A stretch of DNA of 64,000 bases from Oceanobacillus jordanicus (GTDB taxonomy: Bacteria; Bacillota; Bacilli; Bacillales; Amphibacillaceae), in contig NZ_JAIFZM010000013.1 of NCBI RefSeq assembly GCF_022095695.1, forward strand, positions 1-64,000. The letters run 5' to 3'. The notes beneath the pieces are model-generated. The model did no database searches. It saw nothing but the letters and a program-made list of their open reading frames with translations, and was not told the origin of the DNA. Below are positions 42,259 through 50,823 of this stretch, piece after piece. How positions within the stretch are numbered: position 1 is the stretch's first letter; each line of letters opens with the position of its first letter. The translations under genes and the position numbers were made by a program.

Positions 42259-44409
42259 TTATTTAAAGTCCATTTTCCAGCTGTAATAGCCTTTTTCAGC
42301 ATTTTTCTCATAGGTTAAATAGGCGTTGAATTTCTTTCCTTTTTTACTAGTGAGTCCTTTTACAAAAGCCTGCTTCTTAGTCAACAGATTTTTCACTAAT
42401 GTTTTCGTAGGTTTCTTTCGCATTGCAGCTAAATACTTGTCATTTTTCCAAATGATAAAATTGCAGCCTTTTTTCCACTTACTACAGGCAAAACCCATAT
42501 AAACTTCCGTGACAGTTTCTCCACATTCCGGGCATTTCCCTAGTGGTTCATTGGAAATTTTGGCAGGAGTGATTTCATTAATAATCTCACTTTCATCCGC
42601 CTTTATCTGATTAACAGAGCTTGTAGTAAACTGTGAAATTACTTCAAGAAATTCTTGCTTACTCCCATCCCCTTTTTGAATATCTGCCAGTGACTTTTCC
42701 AGGCGACCTGTAAACTCTAAGTCAAACAGTTGCTTTACTGGGAACGTTTCTACAAGGGTCTTTCCTAGCTTTGTACAAGTAAGGTTTTTCTGTTGTGCAG
42801 TTATATATCCTACATCTTTCAGTTTTTTAATAGTTTCAGCCCGTGTGGCTGCTGTACCAATACTAAAACCCCCTAAGACTGCCTCCACATCTGCTTCGCC
42901 ATCAGACTCTTCCTTTAAGTGCTTGCCACATGTCTCCATCACTCGTAGCAATGTCCGCTCTGTATGCTGTTTTGGTGGCTTCGTTACATGCTTAGTGACT
43001 TCCGATTTAATCACTGAAACGGAAGCTCCCTGCTCGACCGGAGGCAATAAAGTGTCCTTGGAAGCTATCTTTTCAACCTTTTTCCAGCCTTCAATCAGCT
43101 GTACTTTTCCTTTTGTATGAAACATGCCTTCTACGTCAGCAACAGTCGTTACCAGCTTCGTCTCTTCATACACAGCAATTGGCATGAACTGCATGATAAA
43201 GCGGTTTTTTATTGCCATATAAACAACCCGCTCATCTGCGGTCAGCCTTTTAGGAAGCAGGTATGTAGGTGTGATAGCACTATGACTTTCCACCTTTGCG
43301 TTATTAAATACACGCTTTGTCTTTTGGAACTTTACCTCATCCTTATAAGGAAGATCTTGTATATGATTATCCAATACTTTTTTCATTTTTCCTGTAAGGC
43401 TTTCTTCTAAGGCAATACTGGAGGTTCGTGGATACGTAATATACTTTTTCTCATACAACGATTGCGCTACCTTTAGAACCTTATCCGATGTCCATCCATT
43501 AAACTTATTGGTGATGTACCCTTGCAAGCTTGATAGATTAAATAAAAAAGGAGGGAATTCCTTTTTCTTTTCCACTTGCTTATCTGTTACATTTCCTTCT
43601 TTTCCTTCTAAAACACGTTGGAATTCATCGAGTGCACTTCGTTCCTTAAACTTCTCCTGTTTTCCTTTTTTATATGTTCCTGTGTATTCTTTTCCGTCTT
43701 TTGTATAGAATGTCGCATGCAGCCTAAAGTAATCTTCCGCAACAAAGGATTCTATTTCTTTATCACGGTCGTAAATAATTTTTAAAGTAGGCAAAAGAAC
43801 TCGTCCTATATTAAGGGCCTTCCCTTTCCCTTTTTGATACTTTAATGTTGCCACAGAAGTGAGATTAATTCCGATCATCCAGTCTGCCCATTGTCTACTA
43901 ATCCCTGCATCTCTTAATGGTTTCATCACATCATTTTGCTTCACTTCTTTTAATCCCTTAATAACTTCTGCAGGTGTCCACTCGTTTAAAAGCAGACGGT
44001 AAACGGTTTTATTCGGTTTACTACCTCTATAAATAATACTGTCACCAATCAATTGACCTTCCCGATCATAATCACAGGCCGAAATTATGGCTTCAACATC
44101 GTTTCGTTTCATCAGTTTATGTATAGTTTTGAGCTGTTTAGCAGCACCTCCGTCTGTCTGGCTCCTATTACGAGGGTTGCTTTTCACTTTGTACTTTAAT
44201 TGAGGAGGAATAAAGGGGAAGTTGTCCATTTTCCAACGAGCCATTTTGCTATCATAATCTTTCGCATCGTAGAGCTCTACTAAATGGCCGAACGCCCAGG
44301 TAATGATGTAGTCAGCACCTTCAAAGTAACCATCTTTCTTTGTTTTCACTTTAAGCGCATCTGCTATGTTTTTTGCAACAGATGGTTTTTCAGTAAGTAT
44401 TAACTTCAA
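42259..44409 (-). CDS. topB: DNA topoisomerase III
   Basis: 716 residues, type IA topoisomerase. It has the Toprim domain (KLILTEKPSVAKNIADALKV; DYDREGQ near residue 105) and the catalytic segment with Tyr in YITYPRTSSIAL (about residue 325). A Cys4 zinc segment (CPECGETVTEV...CSKWKKGC) is at about 620-645. It resolves recombination and replication intermediates. TTG start follows AAAGGTGA. About 10 residues shorter than the B. subtilis enzyme. Confidence 0.93.
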   Translation of the reverse strand: MKLILTEKPSVAKNIADALKVKTKKDGYFEGADYIITWAFGHLVELYDAKDYDSKMARWKMDNFPFIPPQLKYKVKSNPRNRSQTDGGAAKQLKTIHKLMKRNDVEAIISACDYDREGQLIGDSIIYRGSKPNKTVYRLLLNEWTPAEVIKGLKEVKQNDVMKPLRDAGISRQWADWMIGINLTSVATLKYQKGKGKALNIGRVLLPTLKIIYDRDKEIESFVAEDYFRLHATFYTKDGKEYTGTYKKGKQEKFKERSALDEFQRVLEGKEGNVTDKQVEKKKEFPPFLFNLSSLQGYITNKFNGWTSDKVLKVAQSLYEKKYITYPRTSSIALEESLTGKMKKVLDNHIQDLPYKDEVKFQKTKRVFNNAKVESHSAITPTYLLPKRLTADERVVYMAIKNRFIMQFMPIAVYEETKLVTTVADVEGMFHTKGKVQLIEGWKKVEKIASKDTLLPPVEQGASVSVIKSEVTKHVTKPPKQHTERTLLRVMETCGKHLKEESDGEADVEAVLGGFSIGTAATRAETIKKLKDVGYITAQQKNLTCTKLGKTLVETFPVKQLFDLEFTGRLEKSLADIQKGDGSKQEFLEVISQFTTSSVNQIKADESEIINEITPAKISNEPLGKCPECGETVTEVYMGFACSKWKKGCNFIIWKNDKYLAAMRKKPTKTLVKNLLTKKQAFVKGLTSKKGKKFNAYLTYEKNAEKGYYSWKMDFK

Positions 44410-44507
44410 AATAAATCACCTTTTTTCATTTATTGGGATGGTAATCAGGAGAGTGTGAGTGGGGATTAGCCTATTATACTACATATCTACTATTAAGAAA
44501 AACAAAG

Positions 44508-44542
44508 AAAAAAAGCAACTTTACGAGAAAGCTGCTTTTTAG
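44508..44542 (-). terminator. Terminator after CPA1 antiporter
   Basis: AAAAAGCA-CTTT pairs with AAAG-TGCTTTTT; T-rich on the minus strand. It also limits transcription into topB. Confidence 0.82.
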
Positions 44543-44553
44543 AACTTCTGATT

Positions 44554-45738
44554 TTACTTGCTCAATTTCTTGGTAAGTGGGTAAACCCCGACGCTTTGGA
44601 TAACGAGAGAGAGCATAATTGCTGCAAAGGTTAGGGAAATCAGCATGCTACTTCCGTTGTTTTCTGCTTCTAACCCCATTAATAATGCCACTGACATGGT
44701 TCCCTTGATTCCTGTCCATGCTATTAATGTAACATCCTTAACAGAAAAACTTCTTCTCCATTTCGGGATTCCTTTTAATGTGGTAAGTAGAACTACATAG
44801 CGAGCAAGCACTGAAGCGATGAAAATGAGTAAGGAAAGCATCCATTCACTAAACTGAAGATAACCAGCCGATTGTACGCCGATCATTAAAAATAGAATAG
44901 CAAGAACGCTTGGCTCCACAATATCCCAAAATCCATTTAAAGAACTTCTGAAATGTGCTTCCTTAATATTTTTACCAAACTCATAGGATAGCATTAACCC
45001 TGCTGTAACGGTAGATAATACTCCTGAGACCCCAATTCCTTCTCCAATGTAAAAGCTCCCATATGCCACAATAATACTTAGCATTACCTGATATTCCCTA
45101 TGATGTGTAAAATGCACTAGCTTGCTCATCAACCAACCAAAAATTGCACCTAATGCGACGCCTCCCAATGCTACAAAAAGAAATTCAGTGACAAATGATC
45201 CAATAGCAAAACTAGTATGGTGAAGATACATTTCCAAAAACACTGTAAATAAAACGATACTTGTCCCATCATTCATGAGGGACTCTCCCTCCACTATATC
45301 GGCAATCCGCTCATCACTGGATGAATTTTTAAGAATTGAAACCACTGATACGGGATCTGTTGGCGCTAAAATGGACGCTACAAGCAAGGAGGCTGTCAAC
45401 GAGAGCGAGATAAATACATTACCTATTAAAAAGATAGTTACACCAAGTACAGCTACCGTTAAAAGTAAACCTACTGTTCCTAGGCTCCCAATAACCCATT
45501 TGTTTTTGCGTAAGTATTTTATAGGAAACCGGTATGCGGACGTAAATAGTAGTGCTGGCAAGAACACCATAAAGATTAGTTCCTTTGATATGGTGACACT
45601 ACTGAAAAACGGTATAAAGGAAAGGCCAATCCCTATTAATACTAAAACGATAGGAACTGGAAAAAAATTTTGTTTCTTGTCAATAGAGTAAACGATATAG
45701 CCAATTACTAATAAGATTAAGAGTTGATGTGTGTTCAT
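44554..45738 (-). CDS. CPA1 family Na+(K+)/H+ antiporter
   Basis: 394 residues, twelve or so membrane segments. The double-hairpin site ILAPTDPVSVVSIL (about residue 125) and EGESLMNDGTSIVLF (about 150) hold the acidic residues of the CPA1 type (the ND motif in MNDGTS marks an electroneutral antiporter). Sodium or potassium efflux is likely but not distinguishable. It forms an operon with the GltS-like gene (14 bp gap). Confidence 0.85.
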   Translation of the reverse strand: MNTHQLLILLVIGYIVYSIDKKQNFFPVPIVLVLIGIGLSFIPFFSSVTISKELIFMVFLPALLFTSAYRFPIKYLRKNKWVIGSLGTVGLLLTVAVLGVTIFLIGNVFISLSLTASLLVASILAPTDPVSVVSILKNSSSDERIADIVEGESLMNDGTSIVLFTVFLEMYLHHTSFAIGSFVTEFLFVALGGVALGAIFGWLMSKLVHFTHHREYQVMLSIIVAYGSFYIGEGIGVSGVLSTVTAGLMLSYEFGKNIKEAHFRSSLNGFWDIVEPSVLAILFLMIGVQSAGYLQFSEWMLSLLIFIASVLARYVVLLTTLKGIPKWRRSFSVKDVTLIAWTGIKGTMSVALLMGLEAENNGSSMLISLTFAAIMLSLVIQSVGVYPLTKKLSK

Positions 45739-45752
45739 ACTACTTTTCTCCT

Positions 45753-47162
45753 TTATTTTTTACCAAAATAGAATAAACCTACCACTGCTCCAAGCAGGCA
45801 CATAACTAATGATACGATTAAAAATGGAACGGGCCCAAATTGAAAGATAAGAGGTACAGACAAAGCAGTCACTAGCCCCCCACCAAGGAATGGTTCGTAA
45901 ACAAGCTGCTTATAGCCAAACCCTTCAAAAGCAGGTGACTTTCCGTCAGGATCTGCCACACGCATTAAAAGCAGACCTGTTGCTGTGATACCCATGGATT
46001 GTCCAAAATCACCAATTCCACGCTCAAACCAGTAAGAAGGTATGATTCTCGGTGCTAAAATAATAAACCCGAGCACGTTCCAAGCAATACCTGCTCCTGC
46101 CATTAATAAAAATGGAACAAGGTACTCGCCTATAACATCAAGAGAAACTGTCCCGATTGCAGCTAGAATTAATATATCGAGAGAGAATCCCTGAATTCGA
46201 TTAACCATTCTACGATCTAAAATCTCAGTCTGGTCAAATTTGTTGAAGATAACTTGAATGATGATTCCACCAATCATCGCTAACGGGAATAACGGGATAT
46301 AGGTCATGAATTCTGAATCTGTAGCGGCACCCCATGTTACACTTTCTAATCCAATTAGACCTTGTAAAATTAACCAACCAACTAGTATAGCTAAGCCGAC
46401 CATCGCAAAATGTAACGAAAGTGGTTCGATAGACTCTGGCCTAACTGTCATATTTGCAGCAGGTTCTCTATTTTGAAATTCCATTACTCCCTTTTTGCGT
46501 AATTCGGAGAAATTTTCTACATTTTTTACGATCCTCGTTTTCTTTTTTCGTACTGCCCAATTAATAAGTATAATCCCAATAATCACACCAGAAAGTACCC
46601 CAACTGTCGCCAAGCCTATTGCAAGGTCATAGGCCTCTGAAAAGCCGAGATCTCCAAAAGTTCCAGCCATCCCAGCTGCAGTTCCGTGTCCTCCTTCAAA
46701 CGCTACTTCAATTAATGCTCCTGCCATTGGAGGAATATCAAAGAAGGGAGTTAAAACCAGCATAGTAAGTAAAATACCAATCACATATTGCCCCCAACCG
46801 ATTGTCCAACCGAATGCAAGCTGTGGTCCCCCGTAACTCCAGACCTTTGAGAGAGTGGGAATGGTCGCACCAAGAAACAATGTTGCAAACACGATATTTA
46901 TCATTAATCCTGGTAAGGCACTCCAAACTTCCATTACTTCTTCCGTCATGATGCCGTTCACCCAAAATGAGTTTTCTCCTGTGAAGTTTCCCAGAATTCT
47001 CCCTAACACTTCGGGACCAAGTAATAATGCTAGAAAACCGCCTATAATAGATGAAGGTAAAAATAAATTTTGCAGCCATTTCACACGCATCCGGATCCAT
47101 TTACCAACGAGCAGAAAGAATGCAAGATATAATAATGTAAAACCAATTTGGCCTGGTGTCAT
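45753..47162 (-). CDS. gltS: Sodium/glutamate symporter (GltS/ESS family)
   Basis: 469 residues. Two related halves with five membrane segments each. The conserved GGHGTAAGMAGTFGDLG (about 173-189) and DFGQSMGITATGLLLMRVADP (about 383) loops are the re-entrant, substrate-binding elements of the ESS family. It imports glutamate with Na+. Length exceeds E. coli GltS by an extra hydrophilic loop (NVENFSELRKKGVMEFQNREP). It heads an operon with a cation antiporter, which could recycle the sodium. Confidence 0.85.
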   Translation of the reverse strand: MTPGQIGFTLLYLAFFLLVGKWIRMRVKWLQNLFLPSSIIGGFLALLLGPEVLGRILGNFTGENSFWVNGIMTEEVMEVWSALPGLMINIVFATLFLGATIPTLSKVWSYGGPQLAFGWTIGWGQYVIGILLTMLVLTPFFDIPPMAGALIEVAFEGGHGTAAGMAGTFGDLGFSEAYDLAIGLATVGVLSGVIIGIILINWAVRKKKTRIVKNVENFSELRKKGVMEFQNREPAANMTVRPESIEPLSLHFAMVGLAILVGWLILQGLIGLESVTWGAATDSEFMTYIPLFPLAMIGGIIIQVIFNKFDQTEILDRRMVNRIQGFSLDILILAAIGTVSLDVIGEYLVPFLLMAGAGIAWNVLGFIILAPRIIPSYWFERGIGDFGQSMGITATGLLLMRVADPDGKSPAFEGFGYKQLVYEPFLGGGLVTALSVPLIFQFGPVPFLIVSLVMCLLGAVVGLFYFGKK

Positions 47163-47237
47163 GAATACTACCCCTTTATTTTGCTTAGTTAATGGTTTCT
47201 TCCCGCCTTAAAATTATCTCAAACACAGCACAGAACA

Positions 47238-47270
47238 TAAAAAAACCCCCTGCCGTTTACAGAGAGTTTT
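47238..47270 (-). terminator. Terminator after Mn-catalase
   Basis: CTCTCTG on the minus strand pairs (with G-T pairs) with CAGGGGG, followed by TTTTTTT. Confidence 0.72.
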
Positions 47271-47280
47271 CATTATCGTT

Positions 47281-48141
47281 CTATTTTGTATCAGGGTCTG
47301 GCAGATCATCTGACTTGCGCATTGCCCAAGCTGGTGTATCAAAAATATAAGGAGGAGCGGGTGGGAGGTGTGGTGCTGGAGCAAATGCAACAGGTCTATC
47401 AACATAATTAAAAGTACCACAGCCATCCATACTCGGGCCATGTGCCCATCTACCTTCAGCACTTGCGTCTCCTTGAGAGAAATTAAATAATGTATAGGCA
47501 ACCTGCTGTTTTTCCAGTTCTCGAGGAAATGTACTTGGAACAACAATATTTTCTTTTTCTTCTAGTTCTCTAATCGCAGCATACCACTGGTTTTGGTGGG
47601 CCGTATCTCGTGCAATTAACCATGACAGCATATCTTTTACGCCTCTGTCATTTGTCATTTCGTACAATCGACAAACCTGTAATCTGCCTTGGGACTCAGC
47701 GTTTAAATTCGCACGGAAATCTGCAAGTAAATTACCGCTCGCAATAATATAATCGGCAGTCCATCGATTACCAACACTGTCAGCCGGCATCGATCCTAGC
47801 CCTGAGACGATCACATGCTGGGGATTCATGCCACCAAGAACTGCTGCTACGACGGGATCTTTAACCGCATCTTCTAATTCCACATCCGGTGCGTTATCTA
47901 GCAGTCGTGCAATCATTGTTGCAAGCATTTCCACATGAGCAATTTCCTCTGTTCCAATATCCATTAATAAATCCTTGTATTTCCCATTACCCCGAACATT
48001 CCATCCTTGAAATAAGTACTGTAGCATTACTGAAATTTCGCCAAACTGTCCACCCAATACCTCTTGTAACTTTTTCGCATAAACAGGATCTGGACGATCA
48101 GGCTTGGCATGATACTGTAAATCCTTTACGTGATAAAACAA
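47281..48141 (-). CDS. Manganese catalase
   Basis: About 286 residues, di-manganese ferritin-like catalase, destroying H2O2. Di-metal ligands lie in EISVMLQYLFQGW (Glu), GTEEIAHVEML (Glu, His) and the second bundle RLYEMTNDRGV...IARDTAHQNQ. A C-terminal Pro-rich tail follows. The start is uncertain: a GTG at 48150 is only two bases after AAAGGA, while a TTG at 48141 has better spacing; 48141 is given here. It resembles YdbD/KatM-type Bacillus proteins and the CotJC coat protein. Confidence 0.9.
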   Translation of the reverse strand: MFYHVKDLQYHAKPDRPDPVYAKKLQEVLGGQFGEISVMLQYLFQGWNVRGNGKYKDLLMDIGTEEIAHVEMLATMIARLLDNAPDVELEDAVKDPVVAAVLGGMNPQHVIVSGLGSMPADSVGNRWTADYIIASGNLLADFRANLNAESQGRLQVCRLYEMTNDRGVKDMLSWLIARDTAHQNQWYAAIRELEEKENIVVPSTFPRELEKQQVAYTLFNFSQGDASAEGRWAHGPSMDGCGTFNYVDRPVAFAPAPHLPPAPPYIFDTPAWAMRKSDDLPDPDTK

Positions 48142-48362
48142 TCCACTCACATCCTTTTTAGTTTGACAATAGGCGAATATCCGCCCCTTTTAGATGGTAT
48201 GCAGATAGCTAGGCCATTGTTCCACAAAATTTACGCAGGATTTGGAGTGTTTGTTAATGTTTATGTAGTCAATTCAAAAGACGAGGAGGGCTTTTATATG
48301 TCACGCTTGCAGATTTATTGGTCGTGGCCACTCTCTGTTCAAAAAATAAAGCTAAAAATTAA

Positions 48363-48398
48363 AATACTCCCACCTTTTTGGGTAAAAGTGGGAGTATC
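48363..48398 (-). terminator. Terminator after ATP-grasp gene
   Basis: On the minus strand GATACTCCCAC pairs with GTGGGAGTATT, followed by TTAATTTTTAG. It is just past the stop codon of the SAM-riboswitch operon. The 270 bp between Mn-catalase and this operon holds nothing else that can be supported. Confidence 0.78.
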
Positions 48399-48407
48399 TA
48401 ACTTGGA

Positions 48408-49358
48408 TTAAGATAGGATGGTAGGATACTTGGAATTTAGTTTCTTCCCTAAATACTTCGCTACCTCCAGCATGCCGTAGGTGCCATAATCGGCTTCGGC
48501 TTCGGAATTATAATTTGTATTTGTATTAATGTCATACGTATAAATGCTCCCGGCCTCATCTTCAATAAATTCAATACCAGCGATTTGGATGTCATTCCCT
48601 TTAAGCACTTGTTGATATTTTTCTAATACTGGGTGGTCAAAGCCTTTCCTAACTTGGAATTTCGCAGGGGCTTCTTGTTCTTCAGCAGGACAGAATAAAT
48701 CCTCAATGGTACATGCATCTGCCGGGCAAAGCTCAAATCCTTCTGATGTATCTACTCTTACTGCATAAACAAATTCCCCGCCGACAAACTCACACCTCGT
48801 AATATAGGATTCTGGTGACTGAATATATTCCTGTATTAAGGTGACACCATCAACAGGCTCTTCGAAATCCCCACCTTCTACATATTCCTTCAAGGCTTTA
48901 ACTGAATGAAACAATTGGACACCAAGTCCCTTCCCTGCACGATTATGCTTTGTAATGAAAGGTTTCCCTGCAAAGCTTTCGGCTACTTCAATTAATTCTT
49001 CTTTCCCAACAGCAGCCGTTGTCTTTGGTGTATGGACTCCGTATTTTTCCAGTTCCAAATATTGCTTCACTTTGCTGAGCTCTAGATCAAGCGCCCTGCT
49101 CCCATTCACAACCGTTCTACCGTGATGTTCAAGCCAGGATAACACGGCACTTGTCAGCTCTGGAGAAAAACGGTTCCCCCTTGTGTGGGATGATGCACTC
49201 ATTCGATTATAAAAAACCCCCTCTGGCGGGACGGCAGTCAAATCAACCTTCCCGCTCGTTAGAAGCCAATCCTCATAAGGAATCGTTAATTCATCCAGTC
49301 GCTTAAATAAATGTGTCGTCCATTCTTCATTTTCATGAATGATATATAATTTCGTCAT
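48408..49358 (-). CDS. ATP-grasp ligase, RimK-like
   Basis: 316 residues. An N-terminal sub-domain (TKLYIIHENEEWTTHLFKRL) precedes the ATP-grasp fold: KPFITKHNRAGKGLGVQLF (lysine and glycine-rich loop, about 133-151), VTLIQEYIQSPESYITRCEF, and GIEFIEDEAGSIYTYDINTNTNYN (metal ligands Glu and Asn, about 270-290). It ligates a carboxylate to an amine or thiol using ATP. It is 11 bp downstream of a flavin monooxygenase gene in a SAM-riboswitch operon, so its substrate should be linked to sulfur or methionine metabolism. The exact substrate is unknown. Confidence 0.83.
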   Translation of the reverse strand: MTKLYIIHENEEWTTHLFKRLDELTIPYEDWLLTSGKVDLTAVPPEGVFYNRMSASSHTRGNRFSPELTSAVLSWLEHHGRTVVNGSRALDLELSKVKQYLELEKYGVHTPKTTAAVGKEELIEVAESFAGKPFITKHNRAGKGLGVQLFHSVKALKEYVEGGDFEEPVDGVTLIQEYIQSPESYITRCEFVGGEFVYAVRVDTSEGFELCPADACTIEDLFCPAEEQEAPAKFQVRKGFDHPVLEKYQQVLKGNDIQIAGIEFIEDEAGSIYTYDINTNTNYNSEAEADYGTYGMLEVAKYLGKKLNSKYPTILS

Positions 49359-49369
49359 GATGACATCTC

Positions 49370-50425
49370 CTATCCATTATTTAGTAAAGCATTTTTCCAT
49401 TCATCGACCTTTGGCATAACATTTTTGGCGAAGTTTTCTAGCTCCTCCAATTGCGGAGAGCATTGTAGCAATAGTAAATCGACTCCAGCTTCTTCATATG
49501 CTATAATTTGCTCGGCTATTTGTTGCGGTGTGCCCACAAGATTTGGCCGTAGGCCCCTGTTCGATACGGAATAATCCTGCAGTTTTACCTGCTGTTCCAG
49601 TTGTGACATTGTTGTAAAGTCCTGAAACCCAGCGTACGCATCGGACTCTTTTACAGTTGTAATTCTCTCAAGCTCTCGTAATGCCTCTTCCTCTGTTTCA
49701 CGGCAAATAACATAGGCAGCCATACCAAACGACTGTAACGGCTCCTTCCCTGCATGCTTTCTCCGTTCTTTCATATCGTTTATTTTTTGTCTCGCTTCTT
49801 CTACTGTATGTCCATGCATCACATAGGCATCACAATAGGTGGAAATAACCTCTTTTCCTTTGTCACTTTCACCGCCAGCATACAACACTGGGTTTGGTCG
49901 TTGTACGGGTTTTGGTGAAAGCTTTGTATTTTCAATTTGATAAAATTTTCCGTTGTAGGAGAATGACTCTTCCGTCCACAAACCTTTTAACACCTCAAGA
50001 AACTCTTCTGTTCGCTCATAACGGGCATCATGCTCTGTAAATTCTGCTCCATATTGCTTCGCTTCCTCTGCCCACCAGCCGGATACGACATTTAATGTAA
50101 AACGCCCATTGCTAATATGATCAATGTTGGCCGCCATTTTAGCTGTAACAGCGGGATTGTGAAAGACAGGACGAACGGCCGTCATAATCTCTATTTTTTC
50201 GGTTACAGCAGCTAGTGCTGCAGCAGTTGACCATGCTTCAATTGAATCTTCATTTGTCCCTTTAATATCATTTAAATAGAGTTCAGCAATCAATGTCGTG
50301 TCATAGCCCCATTTTTCTGCTGACTGAATTACTTGCTTTGCATAATTAAAAGTAGGTGGCATTTTCTCATCTTCTACATTACGTAGCCAACCTCCAAAAA
50401 TCGGTAACCAAAATCCATATCTCAT
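49370..50425 (-). CDS. FMN-dependent monooxygenase (SsuD/SfnG-like, LLM class)
   Basis: 351 residues from the ATG eight bases after AGGAG. Bacterial luciferase-like TIM barrel with the VVSGWWAEEAKQYG segment (near residue 115) and the LSPKPVQRPNPVLYAGGESDKG phosphate-binding strand. The closest pattern is SsuD/SfnG, which cleave alkane sulfonates or dimethyl sulfone with reduced flavin to free sulfite or sulfinate. A SAM riboswitch controls the operon. No sulfonate ABC transporter or flavin reductase is next to it. Confidence 0.83.
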   Translation of the reverse strand: MRYGFWLPIFGGWLRNVEDEKMPPTFNYAKQVIQSAEKWGYDTTLIAELYLNDIKGTNEDSIEAWSTAAALAAVTEKIEIMTAVRPVFHNPAVTAKMAANIDHISNGRFTLNVVSGWWAEEAKQYGAEFTEHDARYERTEEFLEVLKGLWTEESFSYNGKFYQIENTKLSPKPVQRPNPVLYAGGESDKGKEVISTYCDAYVMHGHTVEEARQKINDMKERRKHAGKEPLQSFGMAAYVICRETEEEALRELERITTVKESDAYAGFQDFTTMSQLEQQVKLQDYSVSNRGLRPNLVGTPQQIAEQIIAYEEAGVDLLLLQCSPQLEELENFAKNVMPKVDEWKNALLNNG

Positions 50426-50455
50426 CTTCCCCACTCCTATTCTACAAATTGAAAA

Positions 50456-50579
50456 TTAGAAAAACTCGCATTCTCTCGCTTTTTTGCGAATGTTTATGTT
50501 TTTCTTATACTTTGGACTTCAAAATTTTTACTACGTCGTTATTGCTTCCTAGTTGAAATTTTATACCTTCCTAACGTGC
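50456..50579. repeat. Dispersed repeat family A, copy 3
   Basis: About 124 bp, very close to copy 4 at 52370 (both run ttagaaaaactcgcattc ... ttcctaacgt). It sits between the SAM riboswitch terminator and the monooxygenase start codon, so it is transcribed as part of this leader. Confidence 0.82.
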
Positions 50580-50611
50580 AAAAAAACTCTTTCCCGAAGA
50601 AAAGAGTTTAA
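50579..50611 (-). terminator. SAM-riboswitch terminator
   Basis: AAACTCTTT pairs with AAAGAGTTT around a TCTTCGGG loop; TTTTTTTGC follows on the minus strand. It lies just downstream of the aptamer. Confidence 0.9.
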
Positions 50612-50632
50612 AATTCTAATAGAACTTCATCC

Positions 50633-50740
50633 TCTTATCTTCCAAGCAATTGCTTGATGGAATTGGCACAGTATCTAACTAAACAGACCTGTTGCCGAGG
50701 CTTCAAAGGGCCATATCCCTCCACCTCTCTAGATAAGAAA
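50633..50740 (-). ncRNA. SAM-I riboswitch (S box)
   Basis: On the minus strand the conserved parts appear in order: TTCTTATC, AGAGAGGTGGAGGGA, GGCCCTTTGAAGCC-CGGCAAC, GTGCCAATTCC and AGATAAGA closing the P1 helix with TTCTTATCT. A Rho-independent terminator follows. High S-adenosylmethionine would stop transcription of the monooxygenase/ATP-grasp operon. Confidence 0.95.
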
Positions 50741-50823
50741 CATTATTATTTAATTGGTACTTAAAAGATTAGCGCAAAATGTTCGAACTGTCAATTAATT
50801 AAATTTTCCTAGTAAAAGCAAGG

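Noticed and set aside
48298-48411. 37-codon plus-strand frame with a good GAGGAGGG site between Mn-catalase and the ATP-grasp gene
   Set aside because: Half of it overlaps the terminator stem of the minus-strand operon, and the product (MSRLQIYWSWPLSVQKIK...) has no family look. Ribosome-site resemblance alone was not enough.
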